Shown: positions 12,621 to 21,327, numbered from the stretch's first letter. The stretch: 64,000 nt of DNA from Paenibacillus brevis (GCF_018919145.1 NZ_JAHLQJ010000001.1:434001-498000); one strand, 5' to 3'. Notes: a model not told the origin generated them from the letters alone. Translations and numbers: made by a program.

Positions 12621-12754
12621 GGGCAGCCGTATGAAATGAAGCTTACGATCGCTGTTGTTCGCGGATTTCTCTGATTGAACTAAGCCCCCATTGGGTTGAA
12701 ATCCGCTCACAAAGGCGAACACTCCGTTTCTACAGCTTCATTTCATACTCTTGC
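12621..12754. repeat. ~135-bp palindromic interspersed repeat, copy A
   Basis: It fills much of the 318-base gap between the GH30 and binding-protein genes. The ends are inverted (GTATGAAATGAAGCT and its complement). Inner arms are CGATCGCTGTTGTTC..GGATTTCTCTGATTGAAC and AAATCCGCTCACAAAGGCGAAC. The same core recurs at 17792, 18438 and 51834. Confidence 0.85.
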
Positions 12755-12889
12755 CTACCTACGCAGCTTCTGATTACAACTTCTTTAGTAATGAAGGGAC
12801 CATCCCGGAGATCGGGGGATCGGCCGGAAAAGCCCCTTCGTAGATAGATTAGTTAGTTAAAGACTAAAGATAGATCGTGCAGGACTGGA

Positions 12890-14533
12890 TTATTTAATGC
12901 CCAGCTTTTCTTTGTTTGCTTGCATTTTTTCGGTACGGATCTTCACAATGGCATCCCATCCGTTTTCGTCAAGGAACTTCTTGTAAGCATCGAGAGTCTT
13001 ATCGAACTCCGCTTCGCTCTTGGAGCGGATCAGGCTGACCATCGCAGTGTTCCAAGTGGTGTTAATTGCCGTCAAGGAGCGAGCTTCTGCTGTACCTTGA
13101 TCCGGGTTTGTATTCTCCAGAATGAAGTGAGGAACCAGCTTGCCCTTACCCCATTCTTGCATTTGCTTGATCGATTCTGGGAAAGCATCAGAGCTCAGCG
13201 TCTTATGGCTGTCATGACCGAAGAACATGAACTCGCCCATGCGATATTCCTTCTTGAATTGGTCTGCGTTGTTCAATTGCAGTTCTTTTACTTCCGGTGT
13301 GAATTGAACTGTACCGTCCGCATTCTTGGTGTAAGTCTCGCCTTCGATGCCGTAGTTCATCAGCATTTGGCCTTCATCACTCAGCAGGTACGTGAAGACT
13401 TGAATTGCTTTTGCAGGGTCTGTGCAGTTTTTCGTAATGAAGCTGATCATCCAGCCGGTAATCCCGGACTGGTTCAGCATTGGCGCATTGCCGACAGTGC
13501 TTTGCGGACCGTCAATTGCCATATAAGCTTTATCTGGATTTGCGGTCATAAAGATTTGCAGGTTACCGCCTTGTTGCGGCGTTCCGTCCAGCAGCATTGT
13601 AGCGTATTTGCCGGCTTTTACTTTTTCCTCGAAAGCAGGACCGTCGTCAGCGAAGCTATCGTCACTGATGCCGCCCTCCCGGTAGGATTCATTCAGCGTT
13701 TTCAACCAAGCCAAGTAGTCTTCATCCAGGTTACGGTTATAGAACTCTCCATTCTCGGTCTCGAGCGGAACACCCAGGAAGTCCTGGAACACATCGCCCA
13801 GAGAGCCTGTGCCTTCACCAATCGAGTTAAAGCCGAACGGAATCAGTTCCGGGAATTTACTCTTGATCTGCTGCATTACATTCTTGAATTCCTCCGGCGT
13901 GCCGATGGTTGGCTGACCGAGTGCTTCATAGACATCCTTGCGGATGACGAAAGCGGTCTTCGCAGGAATGGAACCGTTATCATAATCAGCCTGTGTATTG
14001 GAATAGTTCGGATAGCCATACGTATTGCCATCATCGAGCTTGAACCAGTTCAGCGTATCCGCTGCAGCTACTTTATTGAAATAAGGGTCGTACTTCTCGG
14101 CAAGCTCATTCAGCGGAAGCGCCCAGGTGGAGGCTTTCTGTACAACGGCCGAGTTCGAATCGAAAGTGGTGATCAAATCCGGCATGTCATTGCCGGCGAA
14201 GAACGTGTTCAGCTTGGTATCGTCACCTGTAATGAACTTGATGTTGATATTCAAATCCTCTTTAATCTTTTTCGTCACAACATCATTGCCAAAATCGGTA
14301 TTCCACCAGTCCGCATTCACGTACCAAGTGAGCTCTGTCATCTCTTCCTTGGTATCCAGCTGCCATGCAGGAGTGTTAGCATCCGGCGTGTAGCGGTTCT
14401 CAAGCGATACTTCCTCCTTAGCCTTTGAGCCGCCCCCGGAGCCGCCGCAGCCTGTAACTACAAGCGCAGCAGCCAGCAAGGTAGCGCACAGTGTCATGGA
14501 CTTTTTCCCGAAGCCTTTGTTCAACTTAAACAT
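12890..14533 (-). CDS. Extracellular sugar-binding lipoprotein, LplA/YtcQ-like
   Basis: A 547-residue family 1 solute-binding protein. The lipoprotein signal (lipobox VVTGCGG) is followed by the large two-lobed domain typical of LplA/YtcQ proteins, which pair with LplB and YtcP permeases and bring oligosaccharides into Gram-positive cells without a dedicated ATPase gene nearby. The ATG at 14533 (MFKLNKGFGKK) has GGAGGG at a good distance; an upstream in-frame start 26 codons earlier would place the lipobox too far in. It lies between the permease genes and the GH30 gene and shares their promoter. Confidence 0.93.
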   Translation of the reverse strand: MFKLNKGFGKKSMTLCATLLAAALVVTGCGGSGGGSKAKEEVSLENRYTPDANTPAWQLDTKEEMTELTWYVNADWWNTDFGNDVVTKKIKEDLNINIKFITGDDTKLNTFFAGNDMPDLITTFDSNSAVVQKASTWALPLNELAEKYDPYFNKVAAADTLNWFKLDDGNTYGYPNYSNTQADYDNGSIPAKTAFVIRKDVYEALGQPTIGTPEEFKNVMQQIKSKFPELIPFGFNSIGEGTGSLGDVFQDFLGVPLETENGEFYNRNLDEDYLAWLKTLNESYREGGISDDSFADDGPAFEEKVKAGKYATMLLDGTPQQGGNLQIFMTANPDKAYMAIDGPQSTVGNAPMLNQSGITGWMISFITKNCTDPAKAIQVFTYLLSDEGQMLMNYGIEGETYTKNADGTVQFTPEVKELQLNNADQFKKEYRMGEFMFFGHDSHKTLSSDAFPESIKQMQEWGKGKLVPHFILENTNPDQGTAEARSLTAINTTWNTAMVSLIRSKSEAEFDKTLDAYKKFLDENGWDAIVKIRTEKMQANKEKLGIK

Positions 14534-14613
14534 TCCGAAACCCTCCTTATTGTTAAAAACACTTTTCTTGCGGTTCAACCCGGTATTCTCCCTGTCTGTC
14601 TCTATGTCCAAAA

Positions 14614-15501
14614 CTACTCTTTCACCGCCCCCAGCATCATGCCTGAGATAAAGTATCTTTGCAGTATTGGATAAATCACAACAATCGGTAAAGTAGTGAT
14701 TACAATTGTTGCGAGTTGAACCCCTTTGGTAGTAGTCTCGATGACGACTGATCCGCCGATATTTTGCATCGATTGGGTCTGGGATTGAACGATAATCTCA
14801 TACAGCTTCATCTGCAGCGGATACAGCCACTGGTCAGTAATGTAGAGCTTGGTGGTCATGAAGTCATTCCACTGGTTCACCCCGTTGAACAGGGCGATCG
14901 TTGCCATCGCAGGCATGGACAAAGGAATGAAGATTCTCAGGAAAATCTTCCAGTCGCCCGCACCATCAATTTTGGCTGACTCCTCCAGGGAGTCCGGTAC
15001 ATTGCGGAAGAAGTTCATCAGAATCACGACATCATAGTAGCTGAACAGGGCCGGAATGATGTACACCCAGAATGTGTTAAGCAGCCCCAGGGATTTGATG
15101 AGCAAATAAGTCGGAATCATCCCGCCGGAGAAGAACATCGTGATAACGCCCATCGTGACATAAAGCTTGCGGCCCCGCACATTGCTCTTGCTCAAGCCGT
15201 AGCCGATCATGGCACAGAAGAATACGTGGGTCAGTACCCCGATAACCGTCTTCAGGACGGAAATAATAAAGGATTGCCAGATGGTCTCATCCCGGAATAC
15301 CGCTTGATAGTTCTCGAGCGAGAATTCTTTGGGCCAGAAGACGAAGCCCCCCTCCGCCAGTGACCGTCCGGAGCTAAAGGAAGATACAATAACATTCCAC
15401 AACGGAATGATAATAATCATGGTGAACAAAAGCAGTATAGTAATGTTTATAGTGTCAAAGATTCTACTATCGAGATCCTGCTTGACCCTCTTTGCTTGCA
15501 T
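14614..15501 (-). CDS. Carbohydrate ABC transporter permease, YtcP/LplC type
   Basis: A 295-residue inner membrane permease with six predicted membrane segments. The EAA loop EESAKIDGAGDWKIFLRIFI, which docks the ATPase, is at about residues 190-210. The C-terminal end RYFISGMMLGAVKE is characteristic of the YtcP/LplC group. It starts at ATG 15501 behind GGAGG, 17 bases after the stop of the partner permease. The ATPase is not encoded here; such importers generally share a multi-use MsmX-type ATPase. Confidence 0.95.
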   Translation of the reverse strand: MQAKRVKQDLDSRIFDTINITILLLFTMIIIIPLWNVIVSSFSSGRSLAEGGFVFWPKEFSLENYQAVFRDETIWQSFIISVLKTVIGVLTHVFFCAMIGYGLSKSNVRGRKLYVTMGVITMFFSGGMIPTYLLIKSLGLLNTFWVYIIPALFSYYDVVILMNFFRNVPDSLEESAKIDGAGDWKIFLRIFIPLSMPAMATIALFNGVNQWNDFMTTKLYITDQWLYPLQMKLYEIIVQSQTQSMQNIGGSVVIETTTKGVQLATIVITTLPIVVIYPILQRYFISGMMLGAVKE

Positions 15502-15518
15502 GGCTGCTGCCTCCTTCT

Positions 15519-16472
15519 CTACAGGACGGATTGATTATCATTAAGCTTGCTTGTTACCTTGTTGGCTACGACCAACAGGATCACGGATACGATGGAGACG
15601 CCCAGACCAACGGCAGTGGCATACGAGAAGTCACCTTGCGTCATCCCCATTCGGTACACATAAGAGTTAATTACTTCGGCCTTCGCCCGGTTCTGAGAGT
15701 TCATCAATACGAGTGTCTGGTCCAGGTTGGAGCCGAGCAATCCGCTTACGGTCAGGATCAGGTTCAAGCTGATAATCATCTTCATGTTCGGAAGGGTAAT
15801 GTTCCAGATTTGTCTCAGACGGCTTGCACCGTCAATTTTTGCTGCTTCATAATAAGTAGGGTCGATCTTGGCCATGATGGCCAGATACAGAATCGTTCCC
15901 CATCCGGCTTCTTTCCAGATATCCGATAGAACGGCAATCCACCAATATTTTCCCGGATCGAGCAAAATATTCTGCGCCTGAGAGATGATCCCGAGATCAA
16001 GCAGCAACTGGTTGAACAGCCCTGTCGTCGAGAACCAGGTAATCAGCATCCCGCCCAGGACGATCCAGGACAGAAAGTGCGGCAGATAAGAGATCGTCTG
16101 CACGATCTTTTTGAACCGGCCCATGCTTAACTCATAGATCATGATCGCCAGAATAATGGGAATGACGAATCCGATCGCCAGCTTCAGGAAGCTGATCCCC
16201 AGCGTATTGACGACCGAGTCCCAGAAGTATTTATCCGTTGCAATAATCCGGAAGTTCTCCAGTCCTACCCAAGGAGCGGTATCAATGGTGTCAATGACCG
16301 TGTAGCTCTTAAAAGCGATCGTCAACCCATAGATAGGCACGTAGCAGAAAATAACCATGAAAATAATGCCGGGCCAGATCATCGATTGAATTTCCCACTG
16401 GCGTCCGAAATCAATCAGGAACTCTTTCATCCTTTGTCCTACCGGCTTTTTCAATACTGCTGACTTAGCCAT
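15519..16472 (-). CDS. Carbohydrate ABC transporter permease, LplB type
   Basis: A 317-residue permease with six membrane segments, the MalF-like partner of the YtcP-type protein downstream. The EAA motif YEAAKIDGASRLRQIWNITL and the N-terminal IQSMIWPGIIFMVIFCYVPIYG are typical of LplB. The ATG at 16472 (MAKSAV) follows GGAGGAAGACAGC; an upstream in-frame ATG lies within the operator region and has no ribosome site. It is the first transporter gene of the operon and is preceded by a 16-bp LacI-type operator. Confidence 0.94.
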   Translation of the reverse strand: MAKSAVLKKPVGQRMKEFLIDFGRQWEIQSMIWPGIIFMVIFCYVPIYGLTIAFKSYTVIDTIDTAPWVGLENFRIIATDKYFWDSVVNTLGISFLKLAIGFVIPIILAIMIYELSMGRFKKIVQTISYLPHFLSWIVLGGMLITWFSTTGLFNQLLLDLGIISQAQNILLDPGKYWWIAVLSDIWKEAGWGTILYLAIMAKIDPTYYEAAKIDGASRLRQIWNITLPNMKMIISLNLILTVSGLLGSNLDQTLVLMNSQNRAKAEVINSYVYRMGMTQGDFSYATAVGLGVSIVSVILLVVANKVTSKLNDNQSVL

Positions 16473-16508
16473 GCTGTCTTCCTCCTTCGGATTTTCTAAC
16501 GTCATTGA

Positions 16509-16524
16509 ATAAAAACGTTTTTAT
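16509..16524. promoter_or_regulatory. LacI-type operator, transporter promoter
   Basis: A perfect 16-bp palindrome ATAAAAACGTTTTTAT with the central CG typical of LacI-family operators. It abuts a possible extended -10 (TG-C-TAAATA on the minus strand) ahead of lplB. An identical site precedes the regulator gene at 17610. Confidence 0.85.
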
Positions 16525-16575
16525 ATTTAGCATGAAAATCCCCCTCTATTTATATTCCAAAAAGGCCTTACAGCC

Positions 16576-17586
16576 TTACTGATTGGTCAGCCTCACATGG
16601 CTTGAGCCGCGCACGATCAACTCCCCGCCCAGCTTCTGAACCATCCCTTGCTCCTGCTTGAGGATCATGTTGACCAGATGATTCACGGCGAGAATGCCCT
16701 GTCTTGCAATCTGATTTCTTACCGTAGTCAGCGGCGGCGTGAAATACTGGGCAATATCAATATCGTCAAAGCCCATCACGCTTATATCCCTTGGAACCTC
16801 ATAACCATGCGTTCGCAGCGCCTTGATACACCCGATCGCACTCAAATCGTTGCCCGCCAGAAAGGCGTCGGGCTTCTTCCCCGGAAACTTATGCAAATAA
16901 CCCTTTACAGCATTATAGGTACCTTCTTCTTCAAAATAACCTTGTAATATCATCTCTTCATCCGCCGGAAGCTGATGCTCCCGCAATGCCGCCAGATAGC
17001 CTTCCTTCCGCTGCACGCTGTCATACATCGTATCCACGCCGGAAATATAGGCAATCCTTTTGTGCCCCAGACTAATCAGGTACTTCGTAGCCTCATAACC
17101 CGAAGCATAGGAATTGAAGATCACGGTTCCCATCGTTTCCTTCTGGATCACCCGGTCCAGAAACACCGCTTTCACTTTATCTTTCTCCATCATAGCTATA
17201 TCATTCTCGTCAATCCGCGATTCTTCATAAATGATCACGCCATCGACGCGTCTGCCAAGAATATTACTGATAATCGTATGTTTGTCTGCCGTGACCATCA
17301 CGTTCAGACCATAGCCGAGCCGTTCGCATTCCCGTGCCATAGACTCAACCAGAATGTAGAAGTAAGGACCGGATACGCTTGTCGTGAAAAAGCCAATCAT
17401 GCTCGTCTTCTTCGACTTCAAGAGCTTCCCGTTCAGATTAGGCACATAGTTGAGCTGCTTGGCAATCTTCAGCACATGAGACTTCGTCTCCGGATTCAAG
17501 ACATCGACATCATTCAATGCATTCGATACCGTGGAAATGGAAACGCCCGCCGCCTTCGCTACATCCTTAATCGTAACTTTCCCCAT
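16576..17586 (-). CDS. LacI-family transcriptional regulator of the GH30 operon
   Basis: A 336-residue repressor with the LacI headpiece VTIKDVAKAAGVSISTVSN at the N-terminus and a type 1 periplasmic-binding-like sugar domain from about residue 60. The ATG at 17586 (MGKVTIKDV) matches the usual LacI start; in-frame upstream ATGs would put extra residues before the headpiece and overlap the operator leader. It is the first gene of the cluster. Identical palindromic operators precede it and the transporter genes, which indicates self-regulation and control of the operon. Confidence 0.93.
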   Translation of the reverse strand: MGKVTIKDVAKAAGVSISTVSNALNDVDVLNPETKSHVLKIAKQLNYVPNLNGKLLKSKKTSMIGFFTTSVSGPYFYILVESMARECERLGYGLNVMVTADKHTIISNILGRRVDGVIIYEESRIDENDIAMMEKDKVKAVFLDRVIQKETMGTVIFNSYASGYEATKYLISLGHKRIAYISGVDTMYDSVQRKEGYLAALREHQLPADEEMILQGYFEEEGTYNAVKGYLHKFPGKKPDAFLAGNDLSAIGCIKALRTHGYEVPRDISVMGFDDIDIAQYFTPPLTTVRNQIARQGILAVNHLVNMILKQEQGMVQKLGGELIVRGSSHVRLTNQ

Positions 17587-17609
17587 ACTAAGCACTACAC
17601 CTCTCATAA

Positions 17610-17625
17610 ATAAAAACGTTTTTAT
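17610..17625. promoter_or_regulatory. LacI-type operator, regulator promoter
   Basis: A second perfect copy of ATAAAAACGTTTTTAT, placed just after the -10 box of the regulator gene promoter. Confidence 0.85.
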
Positions 17626-17631
17626 ATTCAT

Positions 17632-17660
17632 AAAGTATCATAGAAGCGCTTTCAGTACAA
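17632..17660 (-). promoter_or_regulatory. Promoter of the LacI gene with a cre-like site between -35 and -10
   Basis: On the minus strand TTGTAC, 17 bases, TACTTT. The spacer contains TGAAAGCGCTTCTA (17641-17654), which fits the CcpA catabolite-responsive element at 12 of 14 positions. This suggests carbon catabolite repression on top of LacI control. Confidence 0.55.
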
Positions 17661-17791
17661 CACTTTTTTATAAATTTTTGTTCTCCCCTTATCCTGCAAG
17701 GGATCCGGGCGATTAGTGTCGCCGTTTCTTGCAAGAGTGCAGCAGTGTGAGTACACCAACAGTAAAAAAGCCGACCAATGATTCTGCGCAT

Positions 17792-17928
17792 GGGGGCAAC
17801 GTGTGAAGTGTGCTGTAGAAGCGTCAGCGTTCGCCTTTGTGAGCGGATTTCTCCTTTGGTAGAACTTAGTCCAATCATAGAAATCCGTGAACAACAGCGA
17901 TCGTAGGCATACTTCACACGTTGCCCCC
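17792..17928. repeat. ~135-bp palindromic interspersed repeat, copy B (inverted)
   Basis: Long terminal arms GGGGGCAACGTGTGAAGT and their complement ACTTCACACGTTGCCCCC. The core is the reverse complement of copies A, C and D (CGATCGCTGTTGTTCACGG on the minus strand). Open frames across it are artefacts of the palindrome. Confidence 0.9.
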
Positions 17929-18125
17929 TCTAACTCGCCCTTCAATGTTTTAACTATATTCCGCTATTGCACATTTTCCTGCAAGCGTGCAACAACACTC
18001 GCTATTCCAGCAAATTCTGCAAGATGCGATTAAGCACGCATGTGTACATTTGCACCAAGCGCGGCTCCCAGCGCGCAGTGTTTCGCAGCATGATTGCAGA
18101 ACAACAACAGACTCGGGAATTTAGC

Positions 18126-18154
18126 TTGCAATTTATTAGTGGATGGCATATAAT
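18126..18154 (+). promoter_or_regulatory. Promoter of tRNA-Arg
   Basis: TTGCAA (18126-18131), 17 bases, TATAAT (18149-18154), ending 37 bases before the tRNA. Confidence 0.85.
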
Positions 18155-18191
18155 CATTTCTGCACGTTAAAAAAGCTGCCATTCAAAACAT

Positions 18192-18266
18192 GCGCCCGTG
18201 GTCCAATGGATATGACGTAGGCCTCCGGAGCCTGAGATCGAGGTTCGATTCCTCGCGGGCGCGCCA
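18192..18266 (+). tRNA. tRNA-Arg (anticodon CCG)
   Basis: A 75-base cloverleaf. Acceptor arm GCGCCCG (18192-18198) pairs with CGGGCGC (18256-18262). The anticodon stem-loop is GGC-CTCCGGA-GCC with anticodon CCG, reading the arginine codon CGG. The T-arm contains GGTTCGATTCC. The CCA end is encoded. Confidence 0.96.
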
Positions 18267-18305
18267 TTTTATCTTTTAAAATGCATATTGCTTTTCTGGT
18301 TGCAC

Positions 18306-18325
18306 GCCCGTTTGGGCTTTTTTGT
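18306..18325 (+). terminator. Terminator after tRNA-Arg
   Basis: GCCC-GTTT-GGGC followed by TTTTTT, 40 bases after the tRNA. Confidence 0.75.
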
Positions 18326-18334
18326 TACCTAGAG

Positions 18335-18374
18335 TTTGACTATCTTTGACTTTCTGTTTGAAATTGATTATGAT
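18335..18374 (+). promoter_or_regulatory. CtsR operator and sigma-A promoter of clpP
   Basis: TTTGACT-ATC-TTTGACT (18335-18351) is the exact heptad direct repeat bound by the class III heat-shock repressor CtsR. Its second heptad holds the -35 box TTGACT (18346-18351), followed by 17 bases and -10 TATGAT (18369-18374). The start of transcription would be near 18381, leaving a leader of about 280 bases before clpP. Confidence 0.85.
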
Positions 18375-18437
18375 GAGGTTAATATTTCTCGATTCCGTCA
18401 ATTCTTATAGAGTTGGGGAACATTTGCACACTGTCGA

Positions 18438-18567
18438 GTCAACCGTATGAATTATCCTTACGATCGCTGTTGTTCATGAATTTCTCTGATTGAATTAGAT
18501 TTATGTTGTAGAAATCCGTTCATAAAGGCGAACACTTCGTTTCTTCAGGACATTTCATGCTATTGCC
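18438..18567. repeat. ~135-bp palindromic interspersed repeat, copy C, in the clpP leader
   Basis: The same core as copies A and D (CGATCGCTGTTGTTCATG..AAATCCGTTCATAAAGGCGAAC). The end arms are more degenerate (AACCGTATGAATT against ATTTCATGCTATTGCC). It lies between the CtsR-type promoter and the clpP start. Confidence 0.85.
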
Positions 18568-18661
18568 TTACCCTTGTGCCAAAGATCGAACCCTTATAAA
18601 GTTGGCAGACTCGAGAAGCATGGAGTTATAAACTATTGGATAAAACAGGGAGGTTTTTTCG

Positions 18662-19261
18662 GTGAGCTATATACCTATGGTCGTTGAACAAAGTAACCGG
18701 GGCGAACGCGCTTATGACATCTATTCCAGACTGCTGAAAGACCGGATCATTTTCCTCGGTTCGCAGGTAAATGATGTTGTGGCCAACGCGATTATCGCAC
18801 AGATGCTGTTTCTGGATGCGGAAGACCCTGGAAAGGATATCCATCTGTACATCAATAGCCCTGGCGGTTCCATTACGGCTGGGATGGCCATTTTTGATAC
18901 GATGCAATTCATTAAGTCCGATGTGTCCACCATCTGCGTAGGACTCGCGGCTTCTATGGGCGCTTTCTTGCTGAATGCAGGCGCACCAGGCAAGCGTTAC
19001 GCGCTGCCGAACAGCGAGATTATGATTCACCAGCCGCTCGGCGGAGCAGAAGGCCAGGCAACGGATATTGAGATTCGTGCCCGCCGGATTCTCAAGATGC
19101 GCGACAAGCTGAACAAGATCCTCGCCGAACGGACCGGACAACCGCTTGATCGGATCGAGAAGGACACCGACCGCGACTATTTCATGAGTGCTGCTGAAGC
19201 GAAGGACTACGGCCTGATCGATCGTGTTATCGAGAAGACACCGACGCCAGACAATAAGTAA
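18662..19261 (+). CDS. clpP: ATP-dependent Clp protease proteolytic subunit
   Basis: A 199-residue serine peptidase that forms the tetradecameric chamber working with ClpC, ClpX or ClpE. The catalytic triad is Ser98 in AASMGAF, His123 in MIHQPLGG, and an aspartate near 172 in [10 protein letters not shown]. The start is GTG at 18662, eight bases after AGGGAGG. An upstream CtsR operator indicates heat and stress induction as in other Firmicutes. The single-gene unit ends at a terminator at 19282-19327. Confidence 0.98.
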   Translation: MSYIPMVVEQSNRGERAYDIYSRLLKDRIIFLGSQVNDVVANAIIAQMLFLDAEDPGKDIHLYINSPGGSITAGMAIFDTMQFIKSDVSTICVGLAASMGAFLLNAGAPGKRYALPNSEIMIHQPLGGAEGQATDIEIRARRILKMRDKLNKILAERTGQPLDRIEKDTDRDYFMSAAEAKDYGLIDRVIEKTPTPDNK

Positions 19262-19281
19262 TTTTTATAAATCAACTATAG

Positions 19282-19327
19282 GACTGCTGTTCCCGGATTG
19301 TTTTTGATCTGGGGGCGCAGTCTTTTT
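19282..19327 (+). terminator. Terminator of clpP
   Basis: Stem GACTGC..TCCCGGAT with ATCTGGGGG..GCAGTC, then TTTTT, 20 bases after the clpP stop codon. Confidence 0.85.
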
Positions 19328-19421
19328 GCTTGCATTTCAGGGCAATCAGTGAAAAAATAATGAAAATATATGAAGCGTTCCGAAATATTCTGAATACTGA
19401 AAATTCAAGGAGTGAAGCAAG

Positions 19422-21227
19422 ATGTGTGCAAGCCGAAGAAAGAAGCTTCCTGAAGTCAGCCGGGTGCTGGCAGAGGTGGCTACCGGCAGTAGAAAAGCAG
19501 ATTTGATTATCCTGGACGGCACGCTGGTCAATGTGTATACGGGCAAGCTGCAGCCCCATACAGATGTGGCAATTGCGGCGGGCCGCATTGCCTATATCGG
19601 CTCAGCCGCTCATCTGGCCGGTCCTGATACCGTTCTCGTCCATGCAAAGGGCAGATACATCGTTCCAGGTCTGCTGGATGGACATATGCACGTAGAGAGC
19701 ACCATGCTGTCTGTAACGGAATTCGCCAAGGCGGCCTTGGCGAAAGGAACGACCGGGGTATTTATGGACCCGCACGAGATTGCCAATGTCTTCGGCTCAG
19801 AGGGCGTCCGCTGGATGCACGACGAAGGCCAGCAACTGCCGCTGAAGGTCTATACCACCTTTCCGTCTTGTGTTCCTTCCACCGATGATTTGGAGGATGC
19901 CGGGGCCTGCTTGCATGTCTCCGACATTGAGGATGGCATGACCTGGGAAGGCGTGGCCGGATTGGGCGAAGTGATGAATTTCCCGGGCGTCGTGCACGGT
20001 GATCCAAAAATGGCCGGAGAGATTACTGCTACGATCAACGCCGGCAAGACGGTAACCGGACATTTTCCTAGCGAATCGGATTCCGAGCTGCAAGCATATA
20101 TCGCCTCCGGAGTGTCATCCTGCCATGAGACAGTAACCCGGGAACAAGGTCTGCGCAAGCTGGAGCTGGGCATGTATCTGATGGTGCGGGAAGGCTCCGC
20201 CTGGCATGATGTCAAGGAAGTGATCAAGGTCGTTACAGAGGACGGGGCGGATTCTGCCCAGGTTCTGCTGATCACGGACGATGTATACCCGCAGACCTTG
20301 ATTGAGAAAGGCCATATGAATCATGTCGTACGCCGGGCCATCGAAGAAGGCGTAGATCCTGTCAAGGCGATTCAGATGGGCTCGATCAATACGGCCCGTT
20401 ATTTCCGGGTCGACGGTGATGTCGGGGGCATCGCCCCCGGCAAATGCGCCGATGTGCTGCTGATCGGCGATCTGGGCCGGGTGGAGCCGTCCACGGTCAT
20501 TGCGGACGGCGAGATCGTGTGGGAAGACGGCAAGCTTCGCGCCGACTTCCCGGTGTACGAATACCCGGCGCATGCGCGGGATTCGGTACGCCTCGCCCGG
20601 CCGCTGGTACCGGGCGACTTCGCGGTGCCGAGCACGCTTGGCGCTGCCAGCGGCGGCACCGAGGTCCGCGTCATTCGCGCGATTGAAAATAGCGCGCGGA
20701 CAGGACGCGGAACCGCCCGCCTCGAGGTGGCGGGCGGATACATCCAGCCGAGCGTGGAGCAGGATGTGCTCACGCTCGCGTGCATTGACCGCCACCATGG
20801 GAGCGGTCAAATCTCGTTGGCCTTCGCGCAGGGCTTCGGCCTTAAGCGCGGTGCCGTGGCGTCGACGGTCGCCCACGACAGCCACAACCTCCTCGTGATG
20901 GGTGCCAGCCACGAGGATATGGCCTTCGCTGCCAATGAGCTGGCGAAGCTCGGAGGCGGCATGATCGCCGTGCTCGACGGCCAGGTGCTGGCGGCAGTGC
21001 CGATGGCCATTGCCGGCCTGATGTCCGATCAGCCGCTCCATACCGTCGCCCGGCAGGTTCAGGAGCTGGAGCAGGCCTGGAAGACGCTTGGCTGCACTTT
21101 GAACGCGCCGTTTATGACCTTCTCCCTGATTGCCCTGCCGGTCATTCCCGAGCTGCGGATCACCAACCGCGGGCTCGCCGATGTCGATCAGTTCCGTCTC
21201 GTTCCCTTGGAGCTGGGGACAGAGTAA
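19422..21227 (+). CDS. ade: Adenine deaminase
   Basis: A 601-residue metal-dependent amidohydrolase that converts adenine to hypoxanthine and ammonia in purine salvage. Metal-binding VPGLLDGHMHVESTML and VFMDPHEIANVFG are in the N-terminal half. GKTVTGHFPS and IDRHHGSGQIS follow, and the C-terminal adenine-deaminase domain carries GGGMIAVLDGQ. The ATG follows AAGGAG with a spacing of nine. The stretch from about 20400 to the end looks richer in G+C than its neighbours, so several long shadow frames occur there on both strands. It ends at a terminator and is probably transcribed alone. Confidence 0.96.
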   Translation: MCASRRKKLPEVSRVLAEVATGSRKADLIILDGTLVNVYTGKLQPHTDVAIAAGRIAYIGSAAHLAGPDTVLVHAKGRYIVPGLLDGHMHVESTMLSVTEFAKAALAKGTTGVFMDPHEIANVFGSEGVRWMHDEGQQLPLKVYTTFPSCVPSTDDLEDAGACLHVSDIEDGMTWEGVAGLGEVMNFPGVVHGDPKMAGEITATINAGKTVTGHFPSESDSELQAYIASGVSSCHETVTREQGLRKLELGMYLMVREGSAWHDVKEVIKVVTEDGADSAQVLLITDDVYPQTLIEKGHMNHVVRRAIEEGVDPVKAIQMGSINTARYFRVDGDVGGIAPGKCADVLLIGDLGRVEPSTVIADGEIVWEDGKLRADFPVYEYPAHARDSVRLARPLVPGDFAVPSTLGAASGGTEVRVIRAIENSARTGRGTARLEVAGGYIQPSVEQDVLTLACIDRHHGSGQISLAFAQGFGLKRGAVASTVAHDSHNLLVMGASHEDMAFAANELAKLGGGMIAVLDGQVLAAVPMAIAGLMSDQPLHTVARQVQELEQAWKTLGCTLNAPFMTFSLIALPVIPELRITNRGLADVDQFRLVPLELGTE

Positions 21228-21258
21228 TCCATATAGAATTCCATAGAGTAGCCCATAA

Positions 21259-21327
21259 AGAAGCCTCCCGCTGTATCGACGATCTCCTCAAGGAGACGCT
21301 GATGCCATGCGAGAGGCTTCTGCGGTT
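21259..21327 (+). terminator. Terminator of ade
   Basis: Arms AGAAGCCTC (21259-21267) and GAGGCTTCT (21313-21321) with an inner TCTCCTCAAGGAGA hairpin, then GCGGTTTTATTT. Confidence 0.7.

Noticed and set aside
17652-17945. Open frames of about 100 codons across 17.6-17.9 kb
   Set aside because: They run through the palindromic repeat copy B and the LacI promoter; the palindrome itself keeps frames open on both strands.
17967-18170. 67-codon frame before tRNA-Arg
   Set aside because: It covers the strong tRNA promoter, has no ribosome site and no recognisable pattern.
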